From contig SKXG01000348.1 in the NCBI GenBank assembly GCA_007128525.1, forward strand, positions 1-17,160: DNA of 17,160 nucleotides, given 5' to 3'. The first letter of the stretch is position 1, and each line of letters begins with the position of its first letter. The position numbers and the translations under genes were made by a program. This DNA is from Pseudomonadales bacterium. Its GTDB lineage: Bacteria; Pseudomonadota; Gammaproteobacteria; Pseudomonadales; Azotimanducaceae. Below are positions 8,910 through 15,593 of this stretch, piece after piece. The notes beneath the pieces were generated by a model. That model saw only the letters and a program-made list of their open reading frames with translations. It was not told the origin of the DNA and did no database searches.

Positions 8910-9823
8910 CGACTCCCTCGCATGCGCGGGTCCAGCAAGTCCCGCAATGCATCCCCGAACACGTTAATCGAGTAAACCACGATGGTCAGGCAGACCCCGG
9001 GCGCGATGGCCAGCCAGGGCGCCATATACATATAGGTGCGGCCGTCACCACTGAGCATGCCGCCCCAGGTGGGTGCCGGCGGTGGCACACCCAGGCCCAG
9101 AAATGACAGGCCGGCTTCGGCCAGGATCGCGGCGCCGACACGGGTCGTGAACAGCACGATGACCACCGGCATGACGTTGGGCAGGATGTGATACCAGAGA
9201 ATGTACAGCGTGCGGGCGCCCATCGACTGTGCAGCATGTGTGTACATGTTTTCACGGACGGAAATGACCGCACCGCGGACAATCCGCGACCCGCCAATGC
9301 CGTAGAGCAGGCCCAGTACCAGAACAATCTGCGGCATGCCGGAACCGACAATCGACACCACCACGATCAGCAGCAGCAGATCCGGGAAGATCATCCAGGC
9401 ATCGACGAAGCGTTGAATCAACATGTCGGTGCGACCGCCCAGATAGCCGGACAGCAGCCCCAGAACGATCGACACCACGGTGGCGAGGCCGGCCGCGAGA
9501 AAGCCGACCATCATCGACAGCTGCGCACCGATCAGGACACGCGACAGCAGGTCGCGGCCCAGGTGGTCGGTGCCCAGCCAGTGCGACAGGGACGGCGCCT
9601 CAAGCCGCAGCGCCATATTGGTTTCGTTGGCGGCATAGGGCGCAATGATGTTGGCCAGCAGCCCACACACCAGAAAGATCAAGAACAGACCGCCACCAAA
9701 GGCGCCCAGCGGTTTTTCCCGTATCAGGCGCTGGATAAAGGCAACGATCGGGTGTCGGGCGCCGGCCACCAGTGGCGAGGGCGCGGTTTCCGGCATGGTT
9801 TTGGGGAGCGCTGTGTCAGTCAT
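8906..9823 (-). CDS. Peptide ABC transporter permease, DppC/OppC type
   Basis: One of the two inner-membrane channel subunits. Seen: 305 aa. An N-terminal segment with a first membrane helix (about 40-62) is followed by HWLGTDHLGRDLLSR (81-95), the characteristic OppC/DppC box. Further hydrophobic segments lie around 104-127, 145-177, 217-245 and 268-288. The ATPase-docking EAA-type loop is AAQSMGARTLYILWYHILPN (197-216). The start ATG overlaps the permease B stop by one base (TGATG), with AAAGGTG 8 nt upstream. The stop overlaps the binding-protein start. All features fit a standard permease. Confidence 0.94.
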   Translation of the reverse strand: MTDTALPKTMPETAPSPLVAGARHPIVAFIQRLIREKPLGAFGGGLFLIFLVCGLLANIIAPYAANETNMALRLEAPSLSHWLGTDHLGRDLLSRVLIGAQLSMMVGFLAAGLATVVSIVLGLLSGYLGGRTDMLIQRFVDAWMIFPDLLLLIVVVSIVGSGMPQIVLVLGLLYGIGGSRIVRGAVISVRENMYTHAAQSMGARTLYILWYHILPNVMPVVIVLFTTRVGAAILAEAGLSFLGLGVPPPAPTWGGMLSGDGRTYMYMAPWLAIAPGVCLTIVVYSINVFGDALRDLLDPRMRGSR

Positions 9824-10770
9824 CAGTAGCGCACCTTTGGATCCAGGAAGCCGTAGGTCAGATCAACCAGCAGGTTGATCAGCAGGATGGCGACGCCGGT
9901 GACCAGGAAGATGCCGGAGATTACCGGGTAGTCGCGGGCGAACACGGCTTCGAGCAGCAACAGCCCCATGCCGGGCACCACGAAGATCTGCTCCAGAATC
10001 ACCGCGCCGCCGATCAGCAGCGGCGCCTGCAGGCCGATCAGCGTCACCACCGGAATCAGGCCGTTGCGCAGTGCATGGCGGGCAATCACCAGATTCTCGG
10101 CCAGCCCCTTTGCGCGTGCGGTACGGATGTAATCCTGGCGCAGCACTTCCAGCATCATGGTGCGCGTCATGCGCATGGTGACTGCAGACAGCGCCAGGCC
10201 CAGCAAAATCGCGGGCACGATCATGTGGCTGAGGTTGGCGATCGGATTCTCAAAGAAGGGGGTGTATTCCAGCGGTGGTGACCAGCGCCACCAGACCGAA
10301 GGGAACACCATCACCAGGGTGCCAAGCCAGAAGCTCGGAATGGCGAGCATCAACAGCGAGAACGACCGGGCGATGTAATCACCGGCCGTGTCCTGGCGCA
10401 TGGCCGAATAGATGCCGATTGGAATGGCGACGGTCAGCGCGACAATCAGCGCCAGCAGCCCCAGTTCAAAGGTGATCGGCAGCGTCTCGGCGAGCTGCCG
10501 GGTGACGGGCGTGTTCTGCCACAGTGAATTGCCGAGATCACCGCGCAGGATGCCGCCGACCCAGCGGAAGTACTGTATGTACATCGGCTGGTCCAGCCCC
10601 AGGGACGCTTCCACGCGCGCGCGGTCGGCGCTGGTGGCGACATCGTTCTGCGCCATCATCTGATCGATGACGTCGCCCGGAATCAGCCGCATCGATACGA
10701 AAACGATCAGGCTGGCAAAAATCAGTGTCGGAATCAGCGCCAGTACACGGCGAATAATAAAGGCCTGCAT
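9823..10770 (-). CDS. Peptide ABC transporter permease, DppB/OppB type
   Basis: The other channel subunit and first structural gene of the operon. Seen: 315 aa; first membrane helix at about 9-30, periplasmic part with SLGLDQPMYIQYFRWVGGILRGDLGNS (56-82), then five further hydrophobic segments. The EAA-type loop has DYIRTARAKGLAE (213-225) and HALRNGLIPVVT (232-243), and the C-terminus is DLTYGFLDPKVRY. The start at 10770 is the only usable one: the frame stays open upstream but holds no ATG, GTG or TTG. Its ribosome-binding signal is moderate (AGGG, 9 nt). A 17-codon ORF with a much stronger site ends 5 nt before the ATG, so coupling is possible. Confidence 0.94.
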   Translation of the reverse strand: MQAFIIRRVLALIPTLIFASLIVFVSMRLIPGDVIDQMMAQNDVATSADRARVEASLGLDQPMYIQYFRWVGGILRGDLGNSLWQNTPVTRQLAETLPITFELGLLALIVALTVAIPIGIYSAMRQDTAGDYIARSFSLLMLAIPSFWLGTLVMVFPSVWWRWSPPLEYTPFFENPIANLSHMIVPAILLGLALSAVTMRMTRTMMLEVLRQDYIRTARAKGLAENLVIARHALRNGLIPVVTLIGLQAPLLIGGAVILEQIFVVPGMGLLLLEAVFARDYPVISGIFLVTGVAILLINLLVDLTYGFLDPKVRY

Positions 10771-10775
10771 ATAGC

Positions 10776-10829
10776 TCAGCCCTGCTGCCGCTGATGCACA
10801 GCGGACTTCGTCAGCATTACCTGAAGCAT
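10776..10829 (-). CDS. Putative 17-aa leader ORF ahead of the ABC operon
   Basis: Seen: ATG at 10829, stop at 10778-10776, encoding MLQVMLTKSAVHQRQQG. It is preceded by GGGAGGGG (10843-10836) with 6 nt spacing, the strongest ribosome-binding site on this strand in the region. The stop is 5 nt before the permease B start, so ribosomes finishing here could reinitiate there. The peptide has no recognisable domain. It could be a coupling or regulatory upstream ORF, or the strong site could be chance or serve as a standby site. There is no run of a single amino acid that would indicate classical attenuation. Confidence 0.35.
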   Translation of the reverse strand: MLQVMLTKSAVHQRQQG

Positions 10830-10873
10830 CGGATACCCCTCCCTGCCAGCAAACTACATGATGCTGATCAGGA

Positions 10874-10889
10874 TTGAAAGTTTTTTCAA
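10874..10889. promoter_or_regulatory. Inverted repeat TTGAAA-4-TTTCAA in the ABC operon upstream region
   Basis: A 6-bp inverted repeat with a 4-nt spacer sits in the only AT-rich patch between the AEC transporter stop (10984) and the ABC operon, about 45 bp before the 17-codon ORF. It could be an operator or part of a promoter: TTGAAA on the minus strand resembles a -35 box, but no good -10 follows at 16-18 nt. The rest of 10830-10983 is GC-rich, with a hairpin-prone stretch right after the AEC gene that lacks a U-run. Confidence 0.3.
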
Positions 10890-10983
10890 ATATTGAGTAT
10901 GACCCGTTCTGTGCGGGCCTCAGGCGGCTCTGGACGGCCTCGTTTCGGGCTATGCAGCCGCGCTGTCGCGCGCTGCGCCGCCG

Positions 10984-11934
10984 TCAGGCGAGGCCGCTGG
11001 CCTTCAGCACAAACAGGCCGATGCTGGTGCTGATCACCGATAGCAGGGTTGTGGTCATGACCAGATTGGCGGCCAGCCGGTCGTTGCCGCCCATCGACTT
11101 CACCATGACGAAACTTGCCACTGCCGTGGGACTGACAAATAACAGAAACATGACGCCAAGGACAGTACCTTCGAACCCCAGATACCAGGCCACGCCGGTC
11201 AGACCAAAGGGGATGATCACCAGTTTCATCAGCAGGCACAGTGCGGTGACGTACGAGGCATCCCGCAACACCTTCAGGCTGAGACCGGCGCCGGAACCGA
11301 GCAGGGCCAATGGCAGGGCCATGCTGCCCAGGTAGCTGCCGGTCTCCAGCGCGACCTGCGGCAGGGGCACCCGGAGCCAGGCGACAATCAGCGCCGCCAC
11401 GATCGCGATGATCAGCGGGTTCTTCGCAATGCCACCGACAATGCTCTGCCACGAAGCAGCGGCGCCGGCGTACCAGGCGAGCACGATGACCGACAGGATG
11501 TTGTACAGGATGGTCATGACCGCCATCAGCAGCGAGGCTATGACCAGGCCGGGTTCACCATAGGCGCTGGCGCACAGGGCGATGCCAATGACGGCCAGGT
11601 TGCCGCGGAAGCTGCCCTGCACGAAAACGCCACGGTCGGCGCGCTCGCGGACCAGCAGCAGTGCCACCAACCAGCTCAGCAGGAAAGCAGCGACGGTGCC
11701 GATCAGGCTGAAAGCTAGCGCCCCGAGCGCCAGCGTTTCGCTCAGGTCCAGGCGGATGATGGTGGTGAACAGCAGTACCGGCAGGCAGAGGTTGAACACG
11801 AGTTTCGACGAGGTATCGACGAAAGCGTCGTCGACCCATCCAATGACCTTGATCAGCAGGCCGAGCAGAATCAGAAAAAAGATCGGCCCCGTGGCGCTGA
11901 GCGTGGCGCCCAATATCGGCAGGTACTGCGTCAT
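10984..11934 (-). CDS. AEC (auxin efflux carrier) family transporter
   Basis: An inner-membrane secondary transporter of the AEC/MdcF-like family, whose bacterial members move small organic acids such as malonate, malate or amino-acid-like compounds; the substrate here is unknown. Seen: 316 aa, almost entirely hydrophobic, about ten membrane segments in two halves. Family-like features are the N-terminal GPIFFLILLGLLIK, SSKLVFNLCLPVLLFTTI, GSFRGNLAVIGIAL (about 107-120), ALPLALLGSGAGLSL (about 206-220), and FVSPTAVASFVMVKSMGG (about 265-282) in the second half. The ATG at 11934 has no Shine-Dalgarno sequence. The frame upstream meets a TAG before any other normal start codon, so this start is secure. 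It overlaps the stop of a 34-codon ORF (TGATG), which suggests coupled translation. Confidence 0.9.
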   Translation of the reverse strand: MTQYLPILGATLSATGPIFFLILLGLLIKVIGWVDDAFVDTSSKLVFNLCLPVLLFTTIIRLDLSETLALGALAFSLIGTVAAFLLSWLVALLLVRERADRGVFVQGSFRGNLAVIGIALCASAYGEPGLVIASLLMAVMTILYNILSVIVLAWYAGAAASWQSIVGGIAKNPLIIAIVAALIVAWLRVPLPQVALETGSYLGSMALPLALLGSGAGLSLKVLRDASYVTALCLLMKLVIIPFGLTGVAWYLGFEGTVLGVMFLLFVSPTAVASFVMVKSMGGNDRLAANLVMTTTLLSVISTSIGLFVLKASGLA

Positions 11935-12038
11935 CAGGCTGACAGGGCAAACCGCTCGGCGAACGTCTGCAGCAGCTCTGCCGGCGCCATGATGGGGCTA
12001 TCGACGTTGCTGCAGTTGTTGGCCGATGTGCGGGCCAT
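11934..12038 (-). CDS. Putative 34-aa small protein coupled to the AEC transporter
   Basis: Seen: ATG at 12038 with GGGAGGGG 3 nt upstream (or GGGAGG at 5 nt). It gives 34 aa, beginning MARTSANNCSNVDSP and ending ETFLR-like as LLQTFAERFALSA, then TGA sharing one base with the transporter ATG. No membrane segment and no known domain. Context: the transporter start lacks its own ribosome-binding site, so translation of this ORF would supply ribosomes for reinitiation. It could be a real small protein, a leader peptide, or a non-functional reading frame that merely delivers ribosomes. Another such ORF precedes the next operon on this strand (10829-10776). Confidence 0.45.
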   Translation of the reverse strand: MARTSANNCSNVDSPIMAPAELLQTFAERFALSA

Positions 12039-12132
12039 GCGCCCCTCCCGGTATTGGTGTTGATGATTGGCGGCAAATGGTCTCAGAAGCTGTGCCGTCG
12101 TGGTAGCCGGACATGCCGCCTGGCCGCCAGCC

Positions 12133-12141
12133 TGCTATTAT
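12133..12141 (+). promoter_or_regulatory. Extended -10 promoter for the aspartate kinase gene
   Basis: TGCTATTAT is an extended -10 element (TGn plus TATTAT at 12136-12141), in an otherwise GC-rich stretch. No good -35 lies 17 bp upstream, which extended -10 promoters can lack. Transcription would start near 12148, about 60 nt before the kinase ATG and just ahead of a hairpin. The complementary strand carries CATAATA here, so a divergent minus-strand promoter is also conceivable. Confidence 0.45.
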
Positions 12142-12150
12142 GCGCCGCTG

Positions 12151-12168
12151 CCGGGCGCAGTCGCCCGG
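12151..12168 (+). promoter_or_regulatory. Leader hairpin before the aspartate kinase gene
   Basis: CCGGGCG (12151-12157) and CGCCCGG (12162-12168) form a perfect 7-bp stem with a 4-nt CAGT loop, followed by TCTTCTC, an imperfect pyrimidine run. It would lie at the very 5' end of the message from the predicted promoter. It may protect the 5' end or act as a weak attenuator. The leader is far too short for a lysine riboswitch. Confidence 0.45.
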
Positions 12169-12209
12169 TCTTCTCAACAAGCCAGTCAACGGATCAGGTC
12201 AGCCTCAAG

Positions 12210-13529
12210 ATGTCGCGTAAAGTTGCCAAGTTCGGCGGCTCCAGCCTTGCCGATGCCGGTCAGTTTCAGAAGGTCAAAGCCATCGTGGATGCCGACAGCA
12301 GTCGGCAGATCCTGGTGCCGTCGGCACCGGGCCGGCGCAGTCCGACCGATGCCAAGCTGACCGATCTGTTGTACCTGTGCCAGAACAGCGCGGCACTGGG
12401 TGCGGATTTCAGTGAACCCTTCCGCCTGGTGGAGCAACGCTTTGTCGAGATTGAACAGGCGTTGGGTCTCGAGCCGGACATCGCCAGACATCTGGCGCAA
12501 TTGCGCGGCGAGCTGGTCAAGGGCGTCAGTGCCGATTACGTGGCATCGCGTGGCGAGTACCTCAATGGCTTGCTGCTGGCGGCCTATCTTGATGCCACCT
12601 TCGTCGATCCGGTCGAGTGCATTGTGCTGACACCCAATGGCGGCGTGGATCCGTCGAGTTATGCAGCGCTCGGCGCGCGTCTGGCCGAAGCCGGCCGGCG
12701 CTATGTGATTCCCGGCTTTTATGGGGCGGATCAGAAGGGGCAGGTCAAGACTTTCTCCCGCGGCGGCTCCGACATCACCGGCGCGATTGCAGCGCGCGCC
12801 GTGATGGCAGAGTTGTACGAAAACTGGACGGATGTGTCAGGCTTGCTGATGTCGGATCCGCGTATCGTTGCCGACGCACGGCCGATGCTTGAAGTCACCT
12901 ACGCCGAGATTCGCGAGTTGTCCTATATGGGGGCCACTGTCCTGCACGATGAGGCCATTGCGCCGGTGCGTGAAGTGGGCATTCCGATTGGCATTCGCAA
13001 CACCAATGCACCGGATGCACCGGGCACTTTGATCGTCCCGGTGCACAAACCCGACAGCCGGCATGCGCATCAGATCGCCGGGATTGCCGGCAAGAAAGCT
13101 TTCTCGATGATCAGTGTCGAGAAGAACCTGATGAACAAGGAAGTCGGGTTTGGTTACCGGCTGCTCGGCGTGCTTGAGCATCATGGGGTGAGCTTTGAGC
13201 ACTGTCCGTCGAGTATCGACAGTATGAGCGTGGTGGTCGAGACGGCGCAGATTGAAGGCAAGATCGATGTGCTGCTGGATGAGATTCGAAACACGCTGCA
13301 GCCGGACAAACTCGAATACACCCCCGCCATCGCGCTGATTGCCATTGTTGGTGAGGGCATGGCGCATGTCATTGGCATGGCGGCACGTGTTTTTGCGGCG
13401 TTGCGTGATGCGGGCGTCAACGTGCGGCTGATCAATCAGGGCGCATCGGAGCTGAATATCATTGTGGGCGTGGCACCTGAAGATTATGAGGTTGCGGTGC
13501 GTGCCCTGTATGCCGCCTTTGTTGCCTGA
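12210..13529 (+). CDS. Aspartate kinase
   Basis: It phosphorylates aspartate, the committed step to lysine, threonine, methionine and aspartate semialdehyde. The ATG at 12210 is chosen over an in-frame ATG at 12054 because the kinase motif KFGGSSLA begins at residue 7 and the upstream extension looks non-coding. The product is 439 aa. Seen: KFGGSS (7-12), SAPGRR (38-43), VIPGFYG (166-172), SRGGSDITGA (183-192), TDVSG (207-211) and LSYMGATVLHDEA (237-249). Two C-terminal ACT domains follow (about 297-360 and 375-437, the latter with NQGASELNIIVGV), the usual site of feedback inhibition by lysine or threonine. From memory, the N-terminus (QFQKVKAIVDAD, ILVPSAPGRR) resembles the monofunctional kinases common in Firmicutes rather than the 411-aa LysC of Pseudomonas. 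The ribosome-binding site is weak. A small DUF3144-like gene follows after 36 nt. Confidence 0.95.
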   Translation: MSRKVAKFGGSSLADAGQFQKVKAIVDADSSRQILVPSAPGRRSPTDAKLTDLLYLCQNSAALGADFSEPFRLVEQRFVEIEQALGLEPDIARHLAQLRGELVKGVSADYVASRGEYLNGLLLAAYLDATFVDPVECIVLTPNGGVDPSSYAALGARLAEAGRRYVIPGFYGADQKGQVKTFSRGGSDITGAIAARAVMAELYENWTDVSGLLMSDPRIVADARPMLEVTYAEIRELSYMGATVLHDEAIAPVREVGIPIGIRNTNAPDAPGTLIVPVHKPDSRHAHQIAGIAGKKAFSMISVEKNLMNKEVGFGYRLLGVLEHHGVSFEHCPSSIDSMSVVVETAQIEGKIDVLLDEIRNTLQPDKLEYTPAIALIAIVGEGMAHVIGMAARVFAALRDAGVNVRLINQGASELNIIVGVAPEDYEVAVRALYAAFVA

Positions 13530-13565
13530 GAGAAATGCACTGCTGATTAGGGGAGGATACGGCTG

Positions 13566-13850
13566 ATGGACCGTCGCGAGGTTATGAGTGATGAGTTCTA
13601 TGACATGGCAGACCGCTTTCTGGAGCTGGCCGATGACGTCCACCAGGTTTTGCCCCGTGGCCAGGTCACTGCCGTATTTTTGTTTGCCGCAGCGCGCTAT
13701 GCCGTTGATGACTGGCTGGTGCGTACGGCGGGCAGCAAGTCTGATGCTGAGTGCGTCGAGCAGGTGCGCATCCGTATGGAACAGATGCTGAATGAGAACC
13801 TGGCTGATCTGCGCGCCTACTATGACGAAACCGGTGAGCTGGATGACTAG
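13566..13850 (+). CDS. Small DUF3144-like protein
   Basis: Seen: 94 aa, acidic and largely helical, no signal peptide or membrane segment. The core FYDMADRFLELADDV...VTAVFLFAAARYAVDDWL resembles DUF3144, a family of unknown function common in Proteobacteria; this is recalled, not searched. Start: GGGAGG (13551-13556) lies 9 nt before the ATG at 13566. A second in-frame ATG at 13584 would give MSDEFYDMAD, closer to the family start, but its possible GAGG is only 2 nt away. It follows the aspartate kinase by 36 nt on the same strand and is likely co-transcribed. No function can be given. Confidence 0.75.
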   Translation: MDRREVMSDEFYDMADRFLELADDVHQVLPRGQVTAVFLFAAARYAVDDWLVRTAGSKSDAECVEQVRIRMEQMLNENLADLRAYYDETGELDD

Positions 13851-13893
13851 GGTGCCAGCGCTTTCCTGCAGGCGCAGTTCTTGCATATCCCTT

Positions 13894-13913
13894 GTCATGC
13901 GATGGGTCATGCG
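13894..13913. repeat. Direct repeat GTCATGCG, two copies upstream of the flavoprotein gene
   Basis: Exact 8-bp copies at 13894-13901 and 13906-13913 have a 12-bp period and lie about 50-65 bp before the reductase ATG. They could be tandem half-sites for a regulator, but the period is not a full helical turn and chance is possible. No convincing -35/-10 pair is seen in the 110-bp gap. Confidence 0.25.
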
Positions 13914-13960
13914 GCCGGTAACCATGCTGCCCCGGATTTTCACAACTGCAGGAGTACACC

Positions 13961-15211
13961 ATGTCGACGAGAGAGGAGGCAGCAGGCGACGCTGACCGGC
14001 GTATTGTGATTTTGGGCGCCGGTCACGCCGGTGGCCAGGCCGTGGCCAGTCTGCGCCAGCAGGGCTATGACGGTGAGCTGCTGCTGGTCGGAGATGAGTC
14101 CAGCCTGCCCTATCACCGGCCAATGCTGTCGAAGCAGTATCTGGCTGACGGTGCGGCGGCAGAGAAGCTGTTGATTCGGCCGCAGAAGTTCTATCAGACG
14201 CATGACGTTGATCTGCGCCTGGGGCAGTCGATTGCGTCGCTTGATCTGGCAGCCCGCAGCCTGGTGGCGGCGTCGGGTGAGCGGATCGGCTACGACCGGC
14301 TGCTGCTTTGTACCGGCAGCCGGCCCAGGCAGCTGCCGATGCCCGGCAGTGCGCTTGCGGGCGTGCACTACCTGCGTGGTCTGGCCGATGTCGATCGCAT
14401 GCGTACGGCATTCCAGTCTGGCCAGCGACTGGTCATCATTGGTGGCGGCTACATTGGTCTGGAAGTGGCTGCGGTGGCGCGTGAGGCCGGCCTGACTGTT
14501 ACCGTTCTGGAGGTGGCCGAGCGCCTGCTGCAGCGAGTGGCGACACCGGCCATGTCGGATTTCTATCAGCAATTGCACGAGCGCCACGGTGTCGATGTTC
14601 GAACGTCGGTCCGGCCGGAGGCCATCCTTGGGGAGAGCCGGGTCCAGGCCGTGCAGCTGGCGGATGGCAGCGAGCTGCCTGCCGATCTGGTTCTGATCGG
14701 CGTTGGCGTACTGCCCAATGTCGAGCTGGCCGCCGAAGCCGGACTGAAATGCGACAACGGCATTCTGGTTGATGAGCACTGCCGGACCAGTGATCCGGCC
14801 GTCTATGCAGCCGGAGACTGCACCAGCCAGTACAGCGCGCTTGCCGGGCAGCGTGTCCGGCTGGAGTGCGTCTCCAATGCCATGGATCAGGCCAAGGTAG
14901 CTGCGGCGAATCTGTGCGGTGTGCCGACCCGGCACGACAGTGTCCCCTGGTTCTGGTCCGATCAATATGATGTGAAGCTGCAGATGGTCGGGTTTTCCGG
15001 CAGCGGCGATCAGCAGGTGACGCGCGGTGCCTTTGGCAGTGACGACTTCATGGTCTTTTATCTGACAAAGGGTCGGGTAACGGCCGTTGATTTGATCAAC
15101 TGCCCGAGAGCATTGGGCGCCTGCAAGCAGCTGGTGACGCAGCGCAAGCAGCTGGATCCGGAGCTGCTGGCCGATCCTGGCCAGGCTTTGTCAGAGCTGG
15201 TCAAGGGCTGA
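13961..15211 (+). CDS. FAD-dependent ferredoxin/rubredoxin reductase-type oxidoreductase
   Basis: A pyridine-nucleotide-disulfide-fold flavoprotein that likely passes electrons from NAD(P)H via FAD to a small iron-sulfur protein, as in reductases of P450, Rieske dioxygenase or alkane hydroxylase systems. Seen: 416 aa. FAD-binding GAGHAGG (19-25), YHRPMLSKQYL (51-61, matching the family YxRPxLSK), TGSRPR (118-123). The NAD-binding motif is GGGYIGLE (161-168) and the second FAD site is AAGD (283-286). The C-terminal reductase domain has VPWFWSDQYDVKLQMVG (328-344). No CxxC redox pair is present, so it is not a thioredoxin- or glutathione-type enzyme. AGGAG lies 6 nt before the ATG. No partner ferredoxin, rubredoxin or oxygenase lies in the window. 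The last 11 bp overlap the end of the opposing zinc-ribbon gene. Confidence 0.9.
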   Translation: MSTREEAAGDADRRIVILGAGHAGGQAVASLRQQGYDGELLLVGDESSLPYHRPMLSKQYLADGAAAEKLLIRPQKFYQTHDVDLRLGQSIASLDLAARSLVAASGERIGYDRLLLCTGSRPRQLPMPGSALAGVHYLRGLADVDRMRTAFQSGQRLVIIGGGYIGLEVAAVAREAGLTVTVLEVAERLLQRVATPAMSDFYQQLHERHGVDVRTSVRPEAILGESRVQAVQLADGSELPADLVLIGVGVLPNVELAAEAGLKCDNGILVDEHCRTSDPAVYAAGDCTSQYSALAGQRVRLECVSNAMDQAKVAAANLCGVPTRHDSVPWFWSDQYDVKLQMVGFSGSGDQQVTRGAFGSDDFMVFYLTKGRVTAVDLINCPRALGACKQLVTQRKQLDPELLADPGQALSELVKG

Positions 15212-15590
15212 TCGGATCGTCTGAGTCTTTACTGTTGCTGGCGTGCGAAGCACCGGGGCCGTCGACATTGACGCTGAGGCGGATGTGCCGGCCCTGGCTT
15301 CCGGACAGGGCGCCAACACCGATGACCTGCCGCTGGATCACGGCGCCGTTGTCGTCTTCGATGCTGACCACGACACTGTATTCCCAGGGTGGCTGACCGG
15401 CGGGGTGGTCAATACGGCCTTCCACCTCGAAGAAACTGACGGCCGTATCCGTCAGCGCCTTGTTGCCGGCGCCGAATTTCAGGTGCCCGCCGCAGGCCGG
15501 ACAGACGTTGGCAGACTCGAGAATGGTCGCCCGGCAGTGAGGGCAGGTCCGGGTTTTGCCCGGGCTGCTGTGGCGCAGCGCAGTGCTCAT
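15201..15590 (-). CDS. Zinc-ribbon protein linked to bactofilin
   Basis: Not a family I can name. Seen: 129 aa, no signal peptide or membrane segment. An N-terminal zinc ribbon has Cys16-x2-Cys19 and Cys30-x2-Cys33 (CPHC...CPAC). Residues about 50-110 alternate hydrophobic and polar residues as in a beta-sandwich domain (VSFFEVEGRIDH, YSVVVSIEDDNG, RHIRLSVNV). The tail is polar, serine- and aspartate-rich. The start is 3 nt after the bactofilin stop and has no ribosome-binding site of its own, so translation is probably coupled to it. That suggests a joint role, perhaps an adaptor of the bactofilin polymer; this is inference from position only. The 3' end overlaps the flavoprotein gene by 11 bp, tail to tail. 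Confidence 0.78.
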   Translation of the reverse strand: MSTALRHSSPGKTRTCPHCRATILESANVCPACGGHLKFGAGNKALTDTAVSFFEVEGRIDHPAGQPPWEYSVVVSIEDDNGAVIQRQVIGVGALSGSQGRHIRLSVNVDGPGASHASNSKDSDDPISP

Positions 15591-15593
15591 GTA

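Noticed and set aside
7179..8975. 598-codon plus-strand open frame across the binding-protein gene
   Set aside because: It lies exactly antisense to a well-supported family-5 binding protein; long antisense frames are expected in GC-rich coding DNA, and its translation shows no family features.
11555..12076. 173-codon minus-strand frame overlapping the AEC transporter
   Set aside because: Out of frame with the transporter and with the 34-codon ORF, with Pro/Arg-rich translation; the transporter frame is clearly the coding one.
12142..12209. Lysine riboswitch or peptide attenuator ahead of aspartate kinase
   Set aside because: The predicted leader is only about 60 nt, far below the size of a lysine riboswitch, and no short ORF rich in lysine or threonine codons is present.
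12837..14411. 524-codon minus-strand open frame over the aspartate kinase, DUF3144-like and reductase genes
   Set aside because: It crosses three real plus-strand genes and their gaps, and its translation is low-complexity with many His, Arg and Gln residues. It is a shadow frame.
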